From the NCBI GenBank assembly GCA_043764895.1, contig JAYUJY010000216.1, positions 1-64,000 on the forward strand: a stretch of 64,000 nucleotides of DNA. Reading direction: 5' to 3'. Positions 9,140 to 17,784 of this stretch are shown in pieces; positions within the stretch are counted from its first letter, which is position 1; the number at the start of each line of letters is the position of its first letter. The notes beneath the pieces are model-generated. The model ran no database searches and was not told the DNA's origin. It was given only the letters and a program-made list of their open reading frames with translations. A program made the position numbers and the translations under genes. The stretch comes from JAAFJU01 sp043764895 (GTDB lineage Bacteria > Cyanobacteriota > Cyanobacteriia > Leptolyngbyales > Leptolyngbyaceae).

Positions 9140-11272
9140 GTGAGAGATTTTTTACGCATAAGTGGAGCAATGGCCACCACGATTACGTTGGTAGCAACTG
9201 CCCTTCCTCCCGCATCGGCGGCTGATACGGCCACCCAAGTGACGGCGGTCCGGCTAAATCCCGCCGCGCAAGGGATGGATATTGTGCTCCAAACCCAGGC
9301 TGGGAGCAAGCCACCCCAAGTGTTCAACACCAACCGGGGAAATACCTGGACGGCGTTAGTGTTCAATACCAAGCTGGCGAACAATCAGCCCTATCGCAAA
9401 GATAATCCGGCTCCTGGAATTGCATCGATCGCCGTTCTTCCCGCAGGTAAAGATGGCGTTCAGGTCACGGTGGTGGGAAACGGTGCGCCGCCTAAGGGCC
9501 AACTGGTGCGTAAAGACGGGCAGGGTGTGGTGCTGAATGTGGTCGGGTCCGGGGGAACGGGCAGGCTCGCTCAGTCCACGATGATGCCGCCCATGAATGC
9601 AGTGGCCCAAGCGGTTCCGGCGACGCCCAATAATGGAACGAATGGAACGCCGATCGTCCCCTTTATTCCTAGCCCGGTCGGACCTCGGACGGCTCCTCAA
9701 CAGCCTTCTAACATTGCGCCGCCGTTGATGCCGCGTGCGTCTGCGCCTCCGGTGGGGGACATGGCGATTTCGCAGTTGGATGTGACGCCGAGCAGTATTG
9801 ATCTTGGGACGAATGAACGGATTCCTCGGTTGGTATTGCGGGATGCGCCTGTGCGGGAAGTGTTGTCACTGCTTGCTCGTGCGGCGGGAATGAACTTGGC
9901 CTACAGCGAAAGTTCCGGTGGTGCAGGGGCGGCGGCAGGTGCTCCGGGTGCAGGGGCTTCTTCGGGTGGTCCGACGATTTCGCTAGATATTGAGAATGAA
10001 TCGGTCCAAGATGTCTTTAATTACGTGCTTCGGATTGCTTGTGTGCCTGCGGGTGGTGCAGGCGGGGCGGCAGGCGGCGGAGCTTGTTCAGCGCTGGAAG
10101 CCAATCGCAATGGTCGCACGATTTTTGTCGGAACCCGGTTGCCGGATGATGCGCGGAATGTGATTTCTCGCACGGTTCGTCTGAACCAAGCTTCGACCGA
10201 ATCCGCATCGAACTTCCTAACGACTCAAGGCGCTGAAACACAGCTTCCATTCACGCAGGTCCAAGTTCAGACCGTGGGTGAAGGCGCAGCGGCGCGAACG
10301 ATTGAAACCCGTACGCCAACCATTTTGGCCTTACGTGCAAGTGAAGGCGTCGGTCCACTCCTGCTTCGTGGTCTATCCGTCTCTGGCGACAGCCGCACCA
10401 ACAGCGTAACGTTAACAGGAACCCCAAAAAAAGTCGAAATTGCAACAGGTTTCCTAACCCAACTAGATGTCCGCAAACGTCAAGCGGCGGTCACGGTGAA
10501 AGTTGTGGATATCAACTTGAATGGACTCGATAAAGCAAATACAAGTTTCTCCTTTGGCGTGGACAATGTTGAGGTCAGGAGTTCTCCTAGTGCTGGGACG
10601 GGCACTGGCACTGGAGCCTCCGCTCGGGTAAGTCAAACGCCAATTTTCAGAGGGTTTAATTGGAATCTTGCTCTGGACGCTGCAATTGTTAGTGACAATG
10701 CAAAAGTACTGACTGATCCGACCTTGATTATTCAGGAGGGACAAAGTTCTGGGGTGAAGGTGGTAGAAGAAGTCGTCACCAACTATAAGTTTACTCAAAC
10801 TTCAACGGGTACTTCTACAACAACCAATATTGAAGTCGAAAAGGGCGATGCTGGATTGACGCTTAATATTGACCTGCGACGCATTGATGACAATGGGTTT
10901 GTTTCAATGGAGATTGCTTCCAAGCTTTCTGTTCCTAAGAATCCACAAACAGTTAATGTCGGAGGAAATACTAACTCTATTACTCTTCTTCAAAGACGTG
11001 ATACAAGTACAGGACTAGTCCGAATTCGCGATGGTCAGACGCTTGTGATTACTGGTGTAATTCAAGAAGCCGATCGATCGACCGTAGCAAAAATACCTAT
11101 CTTGGGTGATTTACCGATCTTAGGAGCACTTTTCCGCAGCACAAACCGAACAAAAGATCGTCGTGAAGTAATTATTTTAGTCACTCCAAAGATTTTGGAT
11201 GACAGCGATAAGTCTATGTTTGGTTACGGCTACAATCCAGGGAAAGAAGCTCAACAGTACCTCTCAAAGTAG
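9140..11272 (+). CDS. pilQ: type IV pilus secretin PilQ
   Basis: The 710-aa outer-membrane secretin forms the pilus exit pore. It has an N-terminal signal peptide ending ASA (about residue 28), an AMIN peptidoglycan-binding domain (about 34-115) and a Pro-rich linker. N0/N1 domains follow (from about 220), with Gly/Ala-rich insertions such as GGAGAAAGAPGAGASSGG, and a C-terminal secretin barrel (about 460-700) contains LPILGDLPILGALFRS. The start is GTG at 9140 with AGGAGCG upstream. From about 10.5 kb the codon choice becomes more AT-rich than in the first two thirds. It is the last gene of pilMNOQ. Confidence 0.96.
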   Translation: MRDFLRISGAMATTITLVATALPPASAADTATQVTAVRLNPAAQGMDIVLQTQAGSKPPQVFNTNRGNTWTALVFNTKLANNQPYRKDNPAPGIASIAVLPAGKDGVQVTVVGNGAPPKGQLVRKDGQGVVLNVVGSGGTGRLAQSTMMPPMNAVAQAVPATPNNGTNGTPIVPFIPSPVGPRTAPQQPSNIAPPLMPRASAPPVGDMAISQLDVTPSSIDLGTNERIPRLVLRDAPVREVLSLLARAAGMNLAYSESSGGAGAAAGAPGAGASSGGPTISLDIENESVQDVFNYVLRIACVPAGGAGGAAGGGACSALEANRNGRTIFVGTRLPDDARNVISRTVRLNQASTESASNFLTTQGAETQLPFTQVQVQTVGEGAAARTIETRTPTILALRASEGVGPLLLRGLSVSGDSRTNSVTLTGTPKKVEIATGFLTQLDVRKRQAAVTVKVVDINLNGLDKANTSFSFGVDNVEVRSSPSAGTGTGTGASARVSQTPIFRGFNWNLALDAAIVSDNAKVLTDPTLIIQEGQSSGVKVVEEVVTNYKFTQTSTGTSTTTNIEVEKGDAGLTLNIDLRRIDDNGFVSMEIASKLSVPKNPQTVNVGGNTNSITLLQRRDTSTGLVRIRDGQTLVITGVIQEADRSTVAKIPILGDLPILGALFRSTNRTKDRREVIILVTPKILDDSDKSMFGYGYNPGKEAQQYLSK

Positions 11273-11314
11273 ATGGGTTAGAGCGCTCTAACTTAGGTCA
11301 AATCAAATGATAGG

Positions 11315-11352
11315 ACGATCGTATTTCTTAATGGGAGATGCGATCGTTTTTT
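11315..11352 (+). terminator. probable intrinsic terminator after pilQ
   Basis: A short stem (ACGATCG at 11315-11321 with CGATCGT at 11341-11347) is followed directly by a run of six T. The stem is only 7 bp and made of the locally common CGATCG word, so the call is moderate. Its place 43 nt after the pilQ stop supports it. Confidence 0.5.
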
Positions 11353-11370
11353 GTGGGGATGGGAGTTCTG

Positions 11371-11576
11371 CTAGTAGTCTGCGGCTTAAATAAGCCAGCG
11401 ATTGAACTCCTCCTCGTTAGGTTTGGGGCACGGCGAGCCATGCCCCTACAGATCCGGGTTTTAGAGAATGTAGGGGTTTGGCTCGCCGAACCCTAAACCC
11501 AAGGAAAAAGCGACCAATGCGACCCTCATTTTGATGGATTTCAATAAAAGGGTTTATTTACACCGCGTAGTACTAG
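11371..11576. repeat. MITE-like palindromic repeat, copy 2 of 3, with terminal inverted repeats
   Basis: The 206-bp element is bounded by 24-bp inverted ends (left CTAGTAGTCTGCGGCTTAAA running to 11394, right 11553-11576; 18 of 24 positions match when one is inverted). It encloses the same GGGGCACGGCGAGCCATGCC palindrome as copies 1 and 3. There is no coding capacity for a transposase. The right end reaches into the 3' end of the toxin gene at 11573. This is the most complete copy and defines the element's limits. Confidence 0.75.
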
Positions 11577-11854
11577 TACACTTCGTCATGAGAACCGATA
11601 TTTAGCAACAAAATAGCATCCTCACCATTTCCTATCTTCGTGAATTCAAATAAGATGCGCAAGTCGTAGGCGACCGAACAAGACCACACTCCAGACAAAT
11701 CGCCTGTTAATTTATGAGTCTGTAGACCAGCCTGAAAGGGATCCTCAGCCAATTGCCTCAGTGTCTCATCCAAAGCCGATCGAATTTGGGGATTTCGCTT
11801 CACGACTCGTTTAAATGCCCGTAACGACTTGGGAGTCCATCCGATCGATCTCAT
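11573..11854 (-). CDS. RelE/YafQ-family type II toxin
   Basis: The 93-aa basic protein is of the RelE/ParE superfamily. The N-terminal RSIGWTPKSLRAFKRVVKR helix, the mid HKLTGDLSGVWSCSVAYDLRI strand region and the C-terminal LLNIGSHDEVY match YafQ/RelE mRNA interferases, which cut mRNA on the ribosome. It overlaps the upstream antitoxin by 4 bp (ATGA). The stop codon TAG is formed by the CTAG end of the MITE-like repeat, so the last residues may have been changed or fixed by that insertion. Confidence 0.85.
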   Translation of the reverse strand: MRSIGWTPKSLRAFKRVVKRNPQIRSALDETLRQLAEDPFQAGLQTHKLTGDLSGVWSCSVAYDLRILFEFTKIGNGEDAILLLNIGSHDEVY

Positions 11855-12072
11855 CCTTCATCCAACTCCGCCAAAAAGTCATCGACTGAGCCAAACTTCA
11901 CGTCTCCTTGAGCGACTTCTGCTCTAACTTCTACAACGGTTTGAGTCAAAAGCGATCGCTGCTGATGGGCTAGGCGCTTCTGGAATAGATGAATAAATGC
12001 GATCTGTTCGTCGATCGACAGGACTTCCACGAGTTCGACCGCTGCCTGAAACGAACTAACCTCAGTTTGCAT
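11851..12072 (-). CDS. putative antitoxin of the RelE/YafQ-type pair
   Basis: This 73-aa protein lies directly upstream of, and overlaps by 4 bp, the toxin gene. It is helix-rich and starts MQTEVSSFQAAVELVEVLS. Its acidic C-terminal tail (VKFGSVDDFLAELDEG) is of the kind antitoxins use to cover RelE-type toxins. I do not see a ribbon-helix-helix or HTH signature, so the assignment is by position and size. It would bind and neutralise the toxin and may repress the operon. Confidence 0.75.
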   Translation of the reverse strand: MQTEVSSFQAAVELVEVLSIDEQIAFIHLFQKRLAHQQRSLLTQTVVEVRAEVAQGDVKFGSVDDFLAELDEG

Positions 12073-12175
12073 ACAAATTCACCTCGCCCCTACAACGTCT
12101 ATTCCTAGTGTAATTGAAATAACGCAAACAAGATTTACGATAGGATTGAACCTGACCCAGTGACGCGGAGAAACC

Positions 12176-12583
12176 ATGAGTGCGATCGTTTCAACAACAG
12201 ACCAGACCCGCTATGTCATCCGTGATCCTGAATATTACGAGGGCGAACCCATGATTCAGGGCACTAAGGTTCTAGTCCGCGATATTGTCAAACCCTGGAA
12301 AGCGGGAACCCCACCCGAAAAAATCAGTGCGGAGCTGTTCAAACTCGTCTCCACCGCACAAGTTTTTGATGCCTTAAGTTTTTACCTGGATCACCAGGCC
12401 GAAATTGATGCTCAAATCCAGGTGTACATCGATCGGCCTTTTCTGGATGTCCCCTTGTCTATCCGCTCTTACCCTTACTTGGATGACGTCGAGGCAACGA
12501 TCGAAGCCTACAGACGAGAAAAAAATGCGGAGCCTTGGCCATTTTATGAAAGGACCGAAGACCTTTTGGGAGAAGTAGCGTGA
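12176..12583 (+). CDS. DUF433 domain protein, probable antitoxin
   Basis: The 135-aa protein has a DUF433 core (about 15-75): a beta start with GEPMIQGTKVLVRDIVKPW, then an APEKIS-like winged-helix segment (GTPPEKISAELFKLVSTAQV) and LSFYLDHQAEID. DUF433 proteins are predicted HTH antitoxins often paired with PIN-fold toxins. Here the TGA stop overlaps the GTG start of a PIN protein. It is transcribed away from the RelE-type pair, with a shared 103-bp divergent region. Confidence 0.82.
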   Translation: MSAIVSTTDQTRYVIRDPEYYEGEPMIQGTKVLVRDIVKPWKAGTPPEKISAELFKLVSTAQVFDALSFYLDHQAEIDAQIQVYIDRPFLDVPLSIRSYPYLDDVEATIEAYRREKNAEPWPFYERTEDLLGEVA

Positions 12584-13008
12584 TCCGTTATTTACTAGAC
12601 ACTGATCATATTTCTCTTCTTAAACGTAACAATTTGGCCGTTCATCGCCGTTTACGCAGCCTAGGGAAATCACAAACCTTCGTCTCCGTAGTGACCATTG
12701 AGGAACAGGTTAAAGGTTGGCTAAGAGAGATTAATGATGCTTCTTCAAAAGGGAGTAGCGATCGTCTTTGCTCTTCTTACCGCGCATTAGGAGATGCCGT
12801 CTCTTATTTGAATTTATTTGAACGTGCTGATTTCGATATGAATGCGCAGGAGTGTTTTCTGAACTTTCGGCAGCAAGGGATTAGGATTGGAACCCTGGAT
12901 TTACGAATTGCTTCGATCGCATTACTGGGTGACTTCGTTTTAGTGAGCAGAAACAGAAAGGATTTTGACTACGTGCCTAATCTGAAATTGGAGCAGTGGG
13001 ATATGTAG
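12580..13008 (+). CDS. PIN-domain (VapC-like) toxin
   Basis: The 142-aa PIN-fold RNase has N-terminal LLDTDHISLLKR carrying the first acidic residues, a central Glu in TIEEQVKGWL, and a C-terminal IGTLDLRIASIALLGDFVLVSRNRKDFDYV with further acidic residues. It starts at a GTG overlapping the DUF433 stop (GTGA), so the two are coupled. VapC-type toxins cleave tRNA or rRNA. The DNA around 12.6-12.9 kb is slightly richer in A/T than its neighbours. Confidence 0.87.
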   Translation: MIRYLLDTDHISLLKRNNLAVHRRLRSLGKSQTFVSVVTIEEQVKGWLREINDASSKGSSDRLCSSYRALGDAVSYLNLFERADFDMNAQECFLNFRQQGIRIGTLDLRIASIALLGDFVLVSRNRKDFDYVPNLKLEQWDM

Positions 13009-13160
13009 ACTCAAGCGGCAAGACGATCGAATTTCCCTTTATTTTTCAACGCTGTGAGAATAATTTAGCTGAACTAGAGTTGGACCATCATCATCTTGAA
13101 AAACCCATAAAATTACGATAGAGCGCGATCGTATTTCTAGTTGGGTTTGGCATCAAGCCG

Positions 13161-13190
13161 TCTCAATTCTCAATTCATCATTCTCAATTC
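13161..13190. repeat. CTCAATTC short repeat cluster (uvrB 3' end)
   Basis: Three copies of a TCTCAATTC-type word lie within 30 bp. The uvrB TGA stop codon is inside the last copy (minus strand AATTGAG). Similar clusters lie at 20761-20812 and 56981-57072. Confidence 0.6.
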
Positions 13191-15187
13191 TTCTGCCCGG
13201 TTAGTTTTTCGCGTAATTTTTTGATCCGATCGCGATGTTTGGCCGCTTCTTCAAACTCTTGCTTTTTGGCTGCGTCTTTCATCAGCGCTTCAAGTTGCTG
13301 AATCAAGTCTGGAATACTGTCGAGTGGCACATCTGCAACATTCTCAATGACTTGATCCAATTCCTGAGAATTCAACCGTCTAGACACTTCTAGGAAGGCC
13401 AGAATGGAGTTGTTCGATCGCTTGATAATCGAGTAAGGAATGATGCCGTTCTTCTCGTTGTGAGCGGCTTGAATTTCCCGACGACGGGCGGTTTCTTCGA
13501 TGGCGGCGGTCATACTGTCGGTCATGTTATCTGCATACAGAATGGCTTTACCTTCCACATGTCGAGCGGCCCGACCCATGGTTTGAATCAGCGATCGTTT
13601 CGATCGCAAGAAGCCTTCTTTATCAGCATCTAGAATTGCGACGAGCGACACTTCGGGCAAGTCTAATCCTTCTCGCAATAGGTTCACCCCTACGAGCACG
13701 TCAAACACACCTTCTCGAAGATCTTGCAGGATTTCAATCCGTTCTATTGAAGTGATTTCAGAATGTAAATACCGGATTCTGACCCCGCGTTCTTGGAAGT
13801 ATTCAGTTAAGTCTTCAGCCATTCTTTTCGTGAGTGTTGTCACTAGAACGCGTTCATGTTTGGGCACTCGTTCTTGAATTTCAGCTAGCAAATCATCCAC
13901 TTGGCCCTCTGAGGGACGGACAAACACTTCAGGGTCCAAGACTCCCGTCGGACGAATGACCTGCTGCACAATGTGTTCTTTAGAAAGCTCCACTTCCCAA
14001 TCGCCCGGTGTTGCAGAAACAAAAATACATTGCTTAGCCTTCTCCCAAAATTCATCGGCTTTCAAGGGGCGATTGTCCGCCGCGCTCGGCAACCGAAAAC
14101 CGTGATCAATCAAGACTTTTTTACGGGCTTGATCGCCGTTGTACATCGCTCGAATCTGCGGAATGGTCACATGAGACTCGTCCACAACCAACAGCCAATC
14201 ATCCGGGAAATAATCTAGCAAACACTCGGGTGATTCCCCCGCATTTCGACCCGCAAGGTGCCGCGAATAGTTCTCCACACCTTGACAAAATCCCACTTCC
14301 CGCAGTAGTTCCAAATCATATCTGGTGCGTTGTTCTAAGCGTTGAGCTTCAACTAGTTTTCCCTCAGATTCCATTTTTACCAGCGATTCTTTCATCTCCG
14401 CTTCGATCGCATTACACGCTTCTTCCAATCGATCTTCAGGCGTTACAAAGTGCCTTGCAGGATAAAGATTAACCGAATCCATGGTTTTAAGCGTTGCACC
14501 CGTCACCGGGTCTACATACTTAATCGAGTCAATTTCATCCCCAAAAAACTCAACTCGAATAATGCGATCTTCGTACGCGGGACCAATCTCCAATACGTCC
14601 CCTTTGACCCGAAACCGTCCGCGCCCAAGATCCAAATCATTGCGCGTGTATTGCACAGAGGCCAAATCTCTCAAAATCTGCCGCTGATTCATCTCCGTCC
14701 CCACGCGAAACGGAATGGCGGCATTCAAGTATTCAGCCGGAATCCCAAGGCCGTAAATGCAACTAATAGACGCGACAACAATCACGTCTCTGCGTTCAAA
14801 CAACGATCGTGTGGCCGAGTGCCGGAGCATATCAATTTCTTCGTTGATCGACGCTGTTTTTTCAATGAACGTATCACTAACAGCAATGTAAGCTTCGGGT
14901 TGATAATAGTCGTAGTAGCTAATGAAATATTCAACGGCGTTGTCCGGGAAAAATTCTCGCAACTCGTTACAAAGCTGTGCGGCGAGCGTTTTGTTGTGGG
15001 CCAAGATTAAGGTGGGGCGTTGGACTTCATCAATAACCCGTGCGATCGAGTGGGTCTTCCCGGTTCCCGTCGCCCCGAGGAGGGTTTGATACTGAATCCC
15101 TGCGTCCAGCGTTTTTCGCATGGCAGCAATGGCCGTGGGCTGGTCGCCAGCGGGTTCAAAAGGAGCTTTGATTACGAAGTCAGGCAT
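13184..15187 (-). CDS. uvrB: UvrABC excinuclease subunit B
   Basis: The 667-aa nucleotide-excision repair helicase-like ATPase has Walker A GATGTGKT at 38-45. The beta-hairpin region is near YDYYQPEAYI (about 92-101), and helicase motifs include VDESHVTIPQ and QTMGRAARH. The C-terminal UVR coiled coil (about 625-662, QEFEEAAKHRDRIKKLREKL) binds UvrC/UvrA. Start ATG (MPDFVIKAPFEP). It stands alone on the minus strand; its length is normal. Confidence 0.98.
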   Translation of the reverse strand: MPDFVIKAPFEPAGDQPTAIAAMRKTLDAGIQYQTLLGATGTGKTHSIARVIDEVQRPTLILAHNKTLAAQLCNELREFFPDNAVEYFISYYDYYQPEAYIAVSDTFIEKTASINEEIDMLRHSATRSLFERRDVIVVASISCIYGLGIPAEYLNAAIPFRVGTEMNQRQILRDLASVQYTRNDLDLGRGRFRVKGDVLEIGPAYEDRIIRVEFFGDEIDSIKYVDPVTGATLKTMDSVNLYPARHFVTPEDRLEEACNAIEAEMKESLVKMESEGKLVEAQRLEQRTRYDLELLREVGFCQGVENYSRHLAGRNAGESPECLLDYFPDDWLLVVDESHVTIPQIRAMYNGDQARKKVLIDHGFRLPSAADNRPLKADEFWEKAKQCIFVSATPGDWEVELSKEHIVQQVIRPTGVLDPEVFVRPSEGQVDDLLAEIQERVPKHERVLVTTLTKRMAEDLTEYFQERGVRIRYLHSEITSIERIEILQDLREGVFDVLVGVNLLREGLDLPEVSLVAILDADKEGFLRSKRSLIQTMGRAARHVEGKAILYADNMTDSMTAAIEETARRREIQAAHNEKNGIIPYSIIKRSNNSILAFLEVSRRLNSQELDQVIENVADVPLDSIPDLIQQLEALMKDAAKKQEFEEAAKHRDRIKKLREKLTGQKN

Positions 15188-15332
15188 GGGTGGGAACAGT
15201 GGGGTGCGATCGGTAATCCCTGATCATGCAACAGATTTCTCAAGACTGCAACCAAAGGACGGTAGCGCCTTCGGATCGTTTTCACGCAGAATTGATAGAC
15301 TGTAGGTAAATTCAACTCCTGACTTCCGACCC

Positions 15333-16310
15333 ATGGTTTATCCCCTCCAAGACCGTTACATCAGCCTCCTCACTGACTTTGGCTTCAAACGCATCTTCGG
15401 TACGGAACCGAATAAACTTCTCTTGCTCGATTTCCTCAACACCATTCTCCCAGAGCATCATCACATTCAAGACCTATCTTTCAAAAATACGGAACAACTC
15501 GGCAGTACGACCCTTGACCGGAAAGCCATTTTCGACATCTACTGTCAGGCCCAAAACGGCGATCGCTTCATCGTCGAAATCCAAAAAGCAAAACAAAACT
15601 TTTTCAAAGACCGCAGCGTCTACTATGCGACCTTTCCCATCCAAGAACAGGCACTCAAAGGCGAATGGAATTTTGAACTGAGTGCCGTCTATACCATCGG
15701 AGTATTGGACTTCATTTTTGACGACCACAAAACCGACAAGACCTTTCTGCATGTCGTCGAACTGAAAAACCAGCGCTGCGAGGTCTTTTACAACAAACTG
15801 AAATTCATCTATCTCGAACTGCCAAAATTCACCAAATCGATCGACCAACTCGAAAGTCACTTTGACAAATGGATATTTTTGTTGCGTCATCTGGCAGAAC
15901 TGACCGATCGCCCTCAACTCCTTCAAGACGGGATCTTTCCCGAACTCTTTGCCGCCGCTGAAATCGCCAGCTTCTCGCCCACCGAACAGGAAACCTACCA
16001 GAACAGCCTCAAATATTACCGTGATATGAATAATGTCGTGGATACTGCAAGGGAAGAAGGAATCAAGGAAGGAATCAAGGAAGGAATCAAAGAAGGAATC
16101 AAGGAAGGAATCAAGGAAGGAATTGAGCAGATGATTGAACGACAACGCTCGCTCTTACTTCGTCTACTCTCCCGTACTCTAGGAGAACTTCCTGACCCAG
16201 TGGAGACCCAAATTAATCAGATGTCAATCGATCGATTGGAGTCACTCAACGAAGAATTAGCGAGTTTTACGCACTTGGACGATTTGCTCCAGTGGCTGAA
16301 TCAAATCTAG
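15333..16310 (+). CDS. Rpn-family recombination-promoting nuclease / PD-(D/E)XK putative transposase
   Basis: The 325-aa protein opens with LQDRYISLLTDFGFKRIFGT and has the nuclease core IFDIYCQAQNGDRFIVEIQ (D...ExQ variant of PD-(D/E)XK), followed by the conserved SVYYATFPIQEQ. These are features of the Rpn/YhgA-like family. A (GIKE)n tract starts near residue 243, encoded by a 12-bp tandem repeat, and a Leu-rich C-terminal helix follows. Rpn proteins cut DNA and promote RecA-independent recombination, and many are phase variable. No inverted repeats of a full insertion sequence are seen. Confidence 0.88.
   Translation: MVYPLQDRYISLLTDFGFKRIFGTEPNKLLLLDFLNTILPEHHHIQDLSFKNTEQLGSTTLDRKAIFDIYCQAQNGDRFIVEIQKAKQNFFKDRSVYYATFPIQEQALKGEWNFELSAVYTIGVLDFIFDDHKTDKTFLHVVELKNQRCEVFYNKLKFIYLELPKFTKSIDQLESHFDKWIFLLRHLAELTDRPQLLQDGIFPELFAAAEIASFSPTEQETYQNSLKYYRDMNNVVDTAREEGIKEGIKEGIKEGIKEGIKEGIEQMIERQRSLLLRLLSRTLGELPDPVETQINQMSIDRLESLNEELASFTHLDDLLQWLNQI
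16059..16130 (+). repeat. 12-bp tandem repeat inside the Rpn-type gene
   Basis: There are five units of GGAATCAAGGAA (16059-16118; the third differs by one base) and a sixth degenerate unit (GGAATTGAGCAG). The unit length is a multiple of three, so copy number changes keep the frame and only alter the number of GIKE blocks in a predicted helical linker. Confidence 0.9.
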
Positions 16311-16398
16311 CCCAATGGTATTACGGTAAGACCGATCGTAACCCCCTCGTTACAATCACAACCATTTACATACCTACTCTGTGAGATCGTCTGTTAGA

Positions 16399-17784
16399 TC
16401 AACTATACCGTCTAGGCGTGTAAACCCAGGGCGTCGGGCCGCTACGATCGATCGTCCTCGTCTGACTTGACCCAATAATCAAGACCGTTCGCATATCTGC
16501 ATCGTCGATTTGCAAGTCGCCTAATTTTTTGACGCGAATCTGTTCTCCTGGGCGACCTACATTTTTGGCTAGAACGATCGGAGTGTTTACACTTCTGTGT
16601 TCCAAAAGCAATTCCTTAGCGCGTTCCAATTGCCATCGTCGCTGCGACGAAATTGGGTTGTAAAATGCAATCACGAAATCAGCTTGGGCCGCGTGGGTAA
16701 TGCGATGTTCTATGGTGTTCCAAGGTTTTAAAATATCCGATAGCGAAATGGCACAGAAATCATGTCCCAAAGGCGCACCAATCTTCGCTGCCGCTGCCTG
16801 CATGGCCGAAATGCCGGGACAGATCTGAAGATCGATCGCGTTCCAAGCTGGGTTCTGGTCCACATCTAAAGCTTCCAGCACCGCCGCCGCCATCGCAAAA
16901 ATCCCTGGATCGCCCGACGACACTATCACAACCGACTTCCCCGTTGCCGCCAAATCCAGCGCAAACCTTGCCCGATCGAGTTCTTCCCGGTTATCTGAAT
17001 CGTGGCGGATTTGATGCGATCGCAGGGGTTCCACGAGGTTCAAGTACGTGGTGTAGCCCACCCAGTCAGTCGCTTGCTTCAAGACGTAACGAACCTCCGG
17101 CGACATCCAACGATCGGCTCCTGGCCCAGTCCCGATGACGAAGAGCTTCCCCGTGACAGGTTCTAGCGTGTGATAAACGAGAGTCCGATCGCTGGGGTTC
17201 CCTTCCGATTGTGTCACTTGAATCGTCAGTTCCGCATCATCCGCAAAGGGCAGCGCACTCGCCTCAAGCCACGGTGCGGAGCCTTCAAGTTTCACCGTTT
17301 TCCCGGCTAACACATTCGACAAAAATGATTTTGCATCATCGGGATTGGCTAACCGATATCCGGGCGGAGGAGACAGCAGTGCCGTCCCAAATCGCACGTC
17401 GCCACTGGTTGTGATGGCCGCAGTCCCATCAAAAATACTCGCAAGGTCCCGAGCCAGTTGATTCGCACCGTTCAGCCCACCGAGCAGCGGCACCACGGCA
17501 CTTCCATCTTCCGCGATCGCCAACACAGGAGGTTCTTGCCATTTGTTATTCAGCAACGGCGCAAGACTCCGAATGAGAATGCCAGCCGCACAAACTCCCA
17601 CGATCGTATGATTGCTTTTAAATAAATCCTGAATCGTCTCGCTAAAGGTTTCGTAAACACGATCGACATCGCTAACCTTCACCCGACTCGCTAACCCATA
17701 GGTGACAACCTCCGGCACCAAACCCTGAATTTGTCGTGCGACAGCAACGCCCTGCTGGCTCAAAATGATGACGGCGATCGGCAT
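16399..17784 (-). CDS. cobJ: CbiG / precorrin-3B C17-methyltransferase (CobJ) fusion
   Basis: The 461-aa fusion has an N-terminal CbiG domain (about 1-205, with GVCAAGILIRSLAPLL and PLLGGLNGANQLARDLA). A C-terminal tetrapyrrole methylase domain (about 210-461) includes GTGPGADRWMSPEV, VIVSSGDPGIFAMA and FVIAFYNPISSQRRWQ. The methylase transfers methyl from SAM to C17 and contracts the ring, while CbiG opens the delta-lactone in the anaerobic route. The fusion is usual in cyanobacteria. The start codon directly abuts the cobI stop, so the genes form one operon. Confidence 0.93.
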   Translation of the reverse strand: MPIAVIILSQQGVAVARQIQGLVPEVVTYGLASRVKVSDVDRVYETFSETIQDLFKSNHTIVGVCAAGILIRSLAPLLNNKWQEPPVLAIAEDGSAVVPLLGGLNGANQLARDLASIFDGTAAITTSGDVRFGTALLSPPPGYRLANPDDAKSFLSNVLAGKTVKLEGSAPWLEASALPFADDAELTIQVTQSEGNPSDRTLVYHTLEPVTGKLFVIGTGPGADRWMSPEVRYVLKQATDWVGYTTYLNLVEPLRSHQIRHDSDNREELDRARFALDLAATGKSVVIVSSGDPGIFAMAAAVLEALDVDQNPAWNAIDLQICPGISAMQAAAAKIGAPLGHDFCAISLSDILKPWNTIEHRITHAAQADFVIAFYNPISSQRRWQLERAKELLLEHRSVNTPIVLAKNVGRPGEQIRVKKLGDLQIDDADMRTVLIIGSSQTRTIDRSGPTPWVYTPRRYS

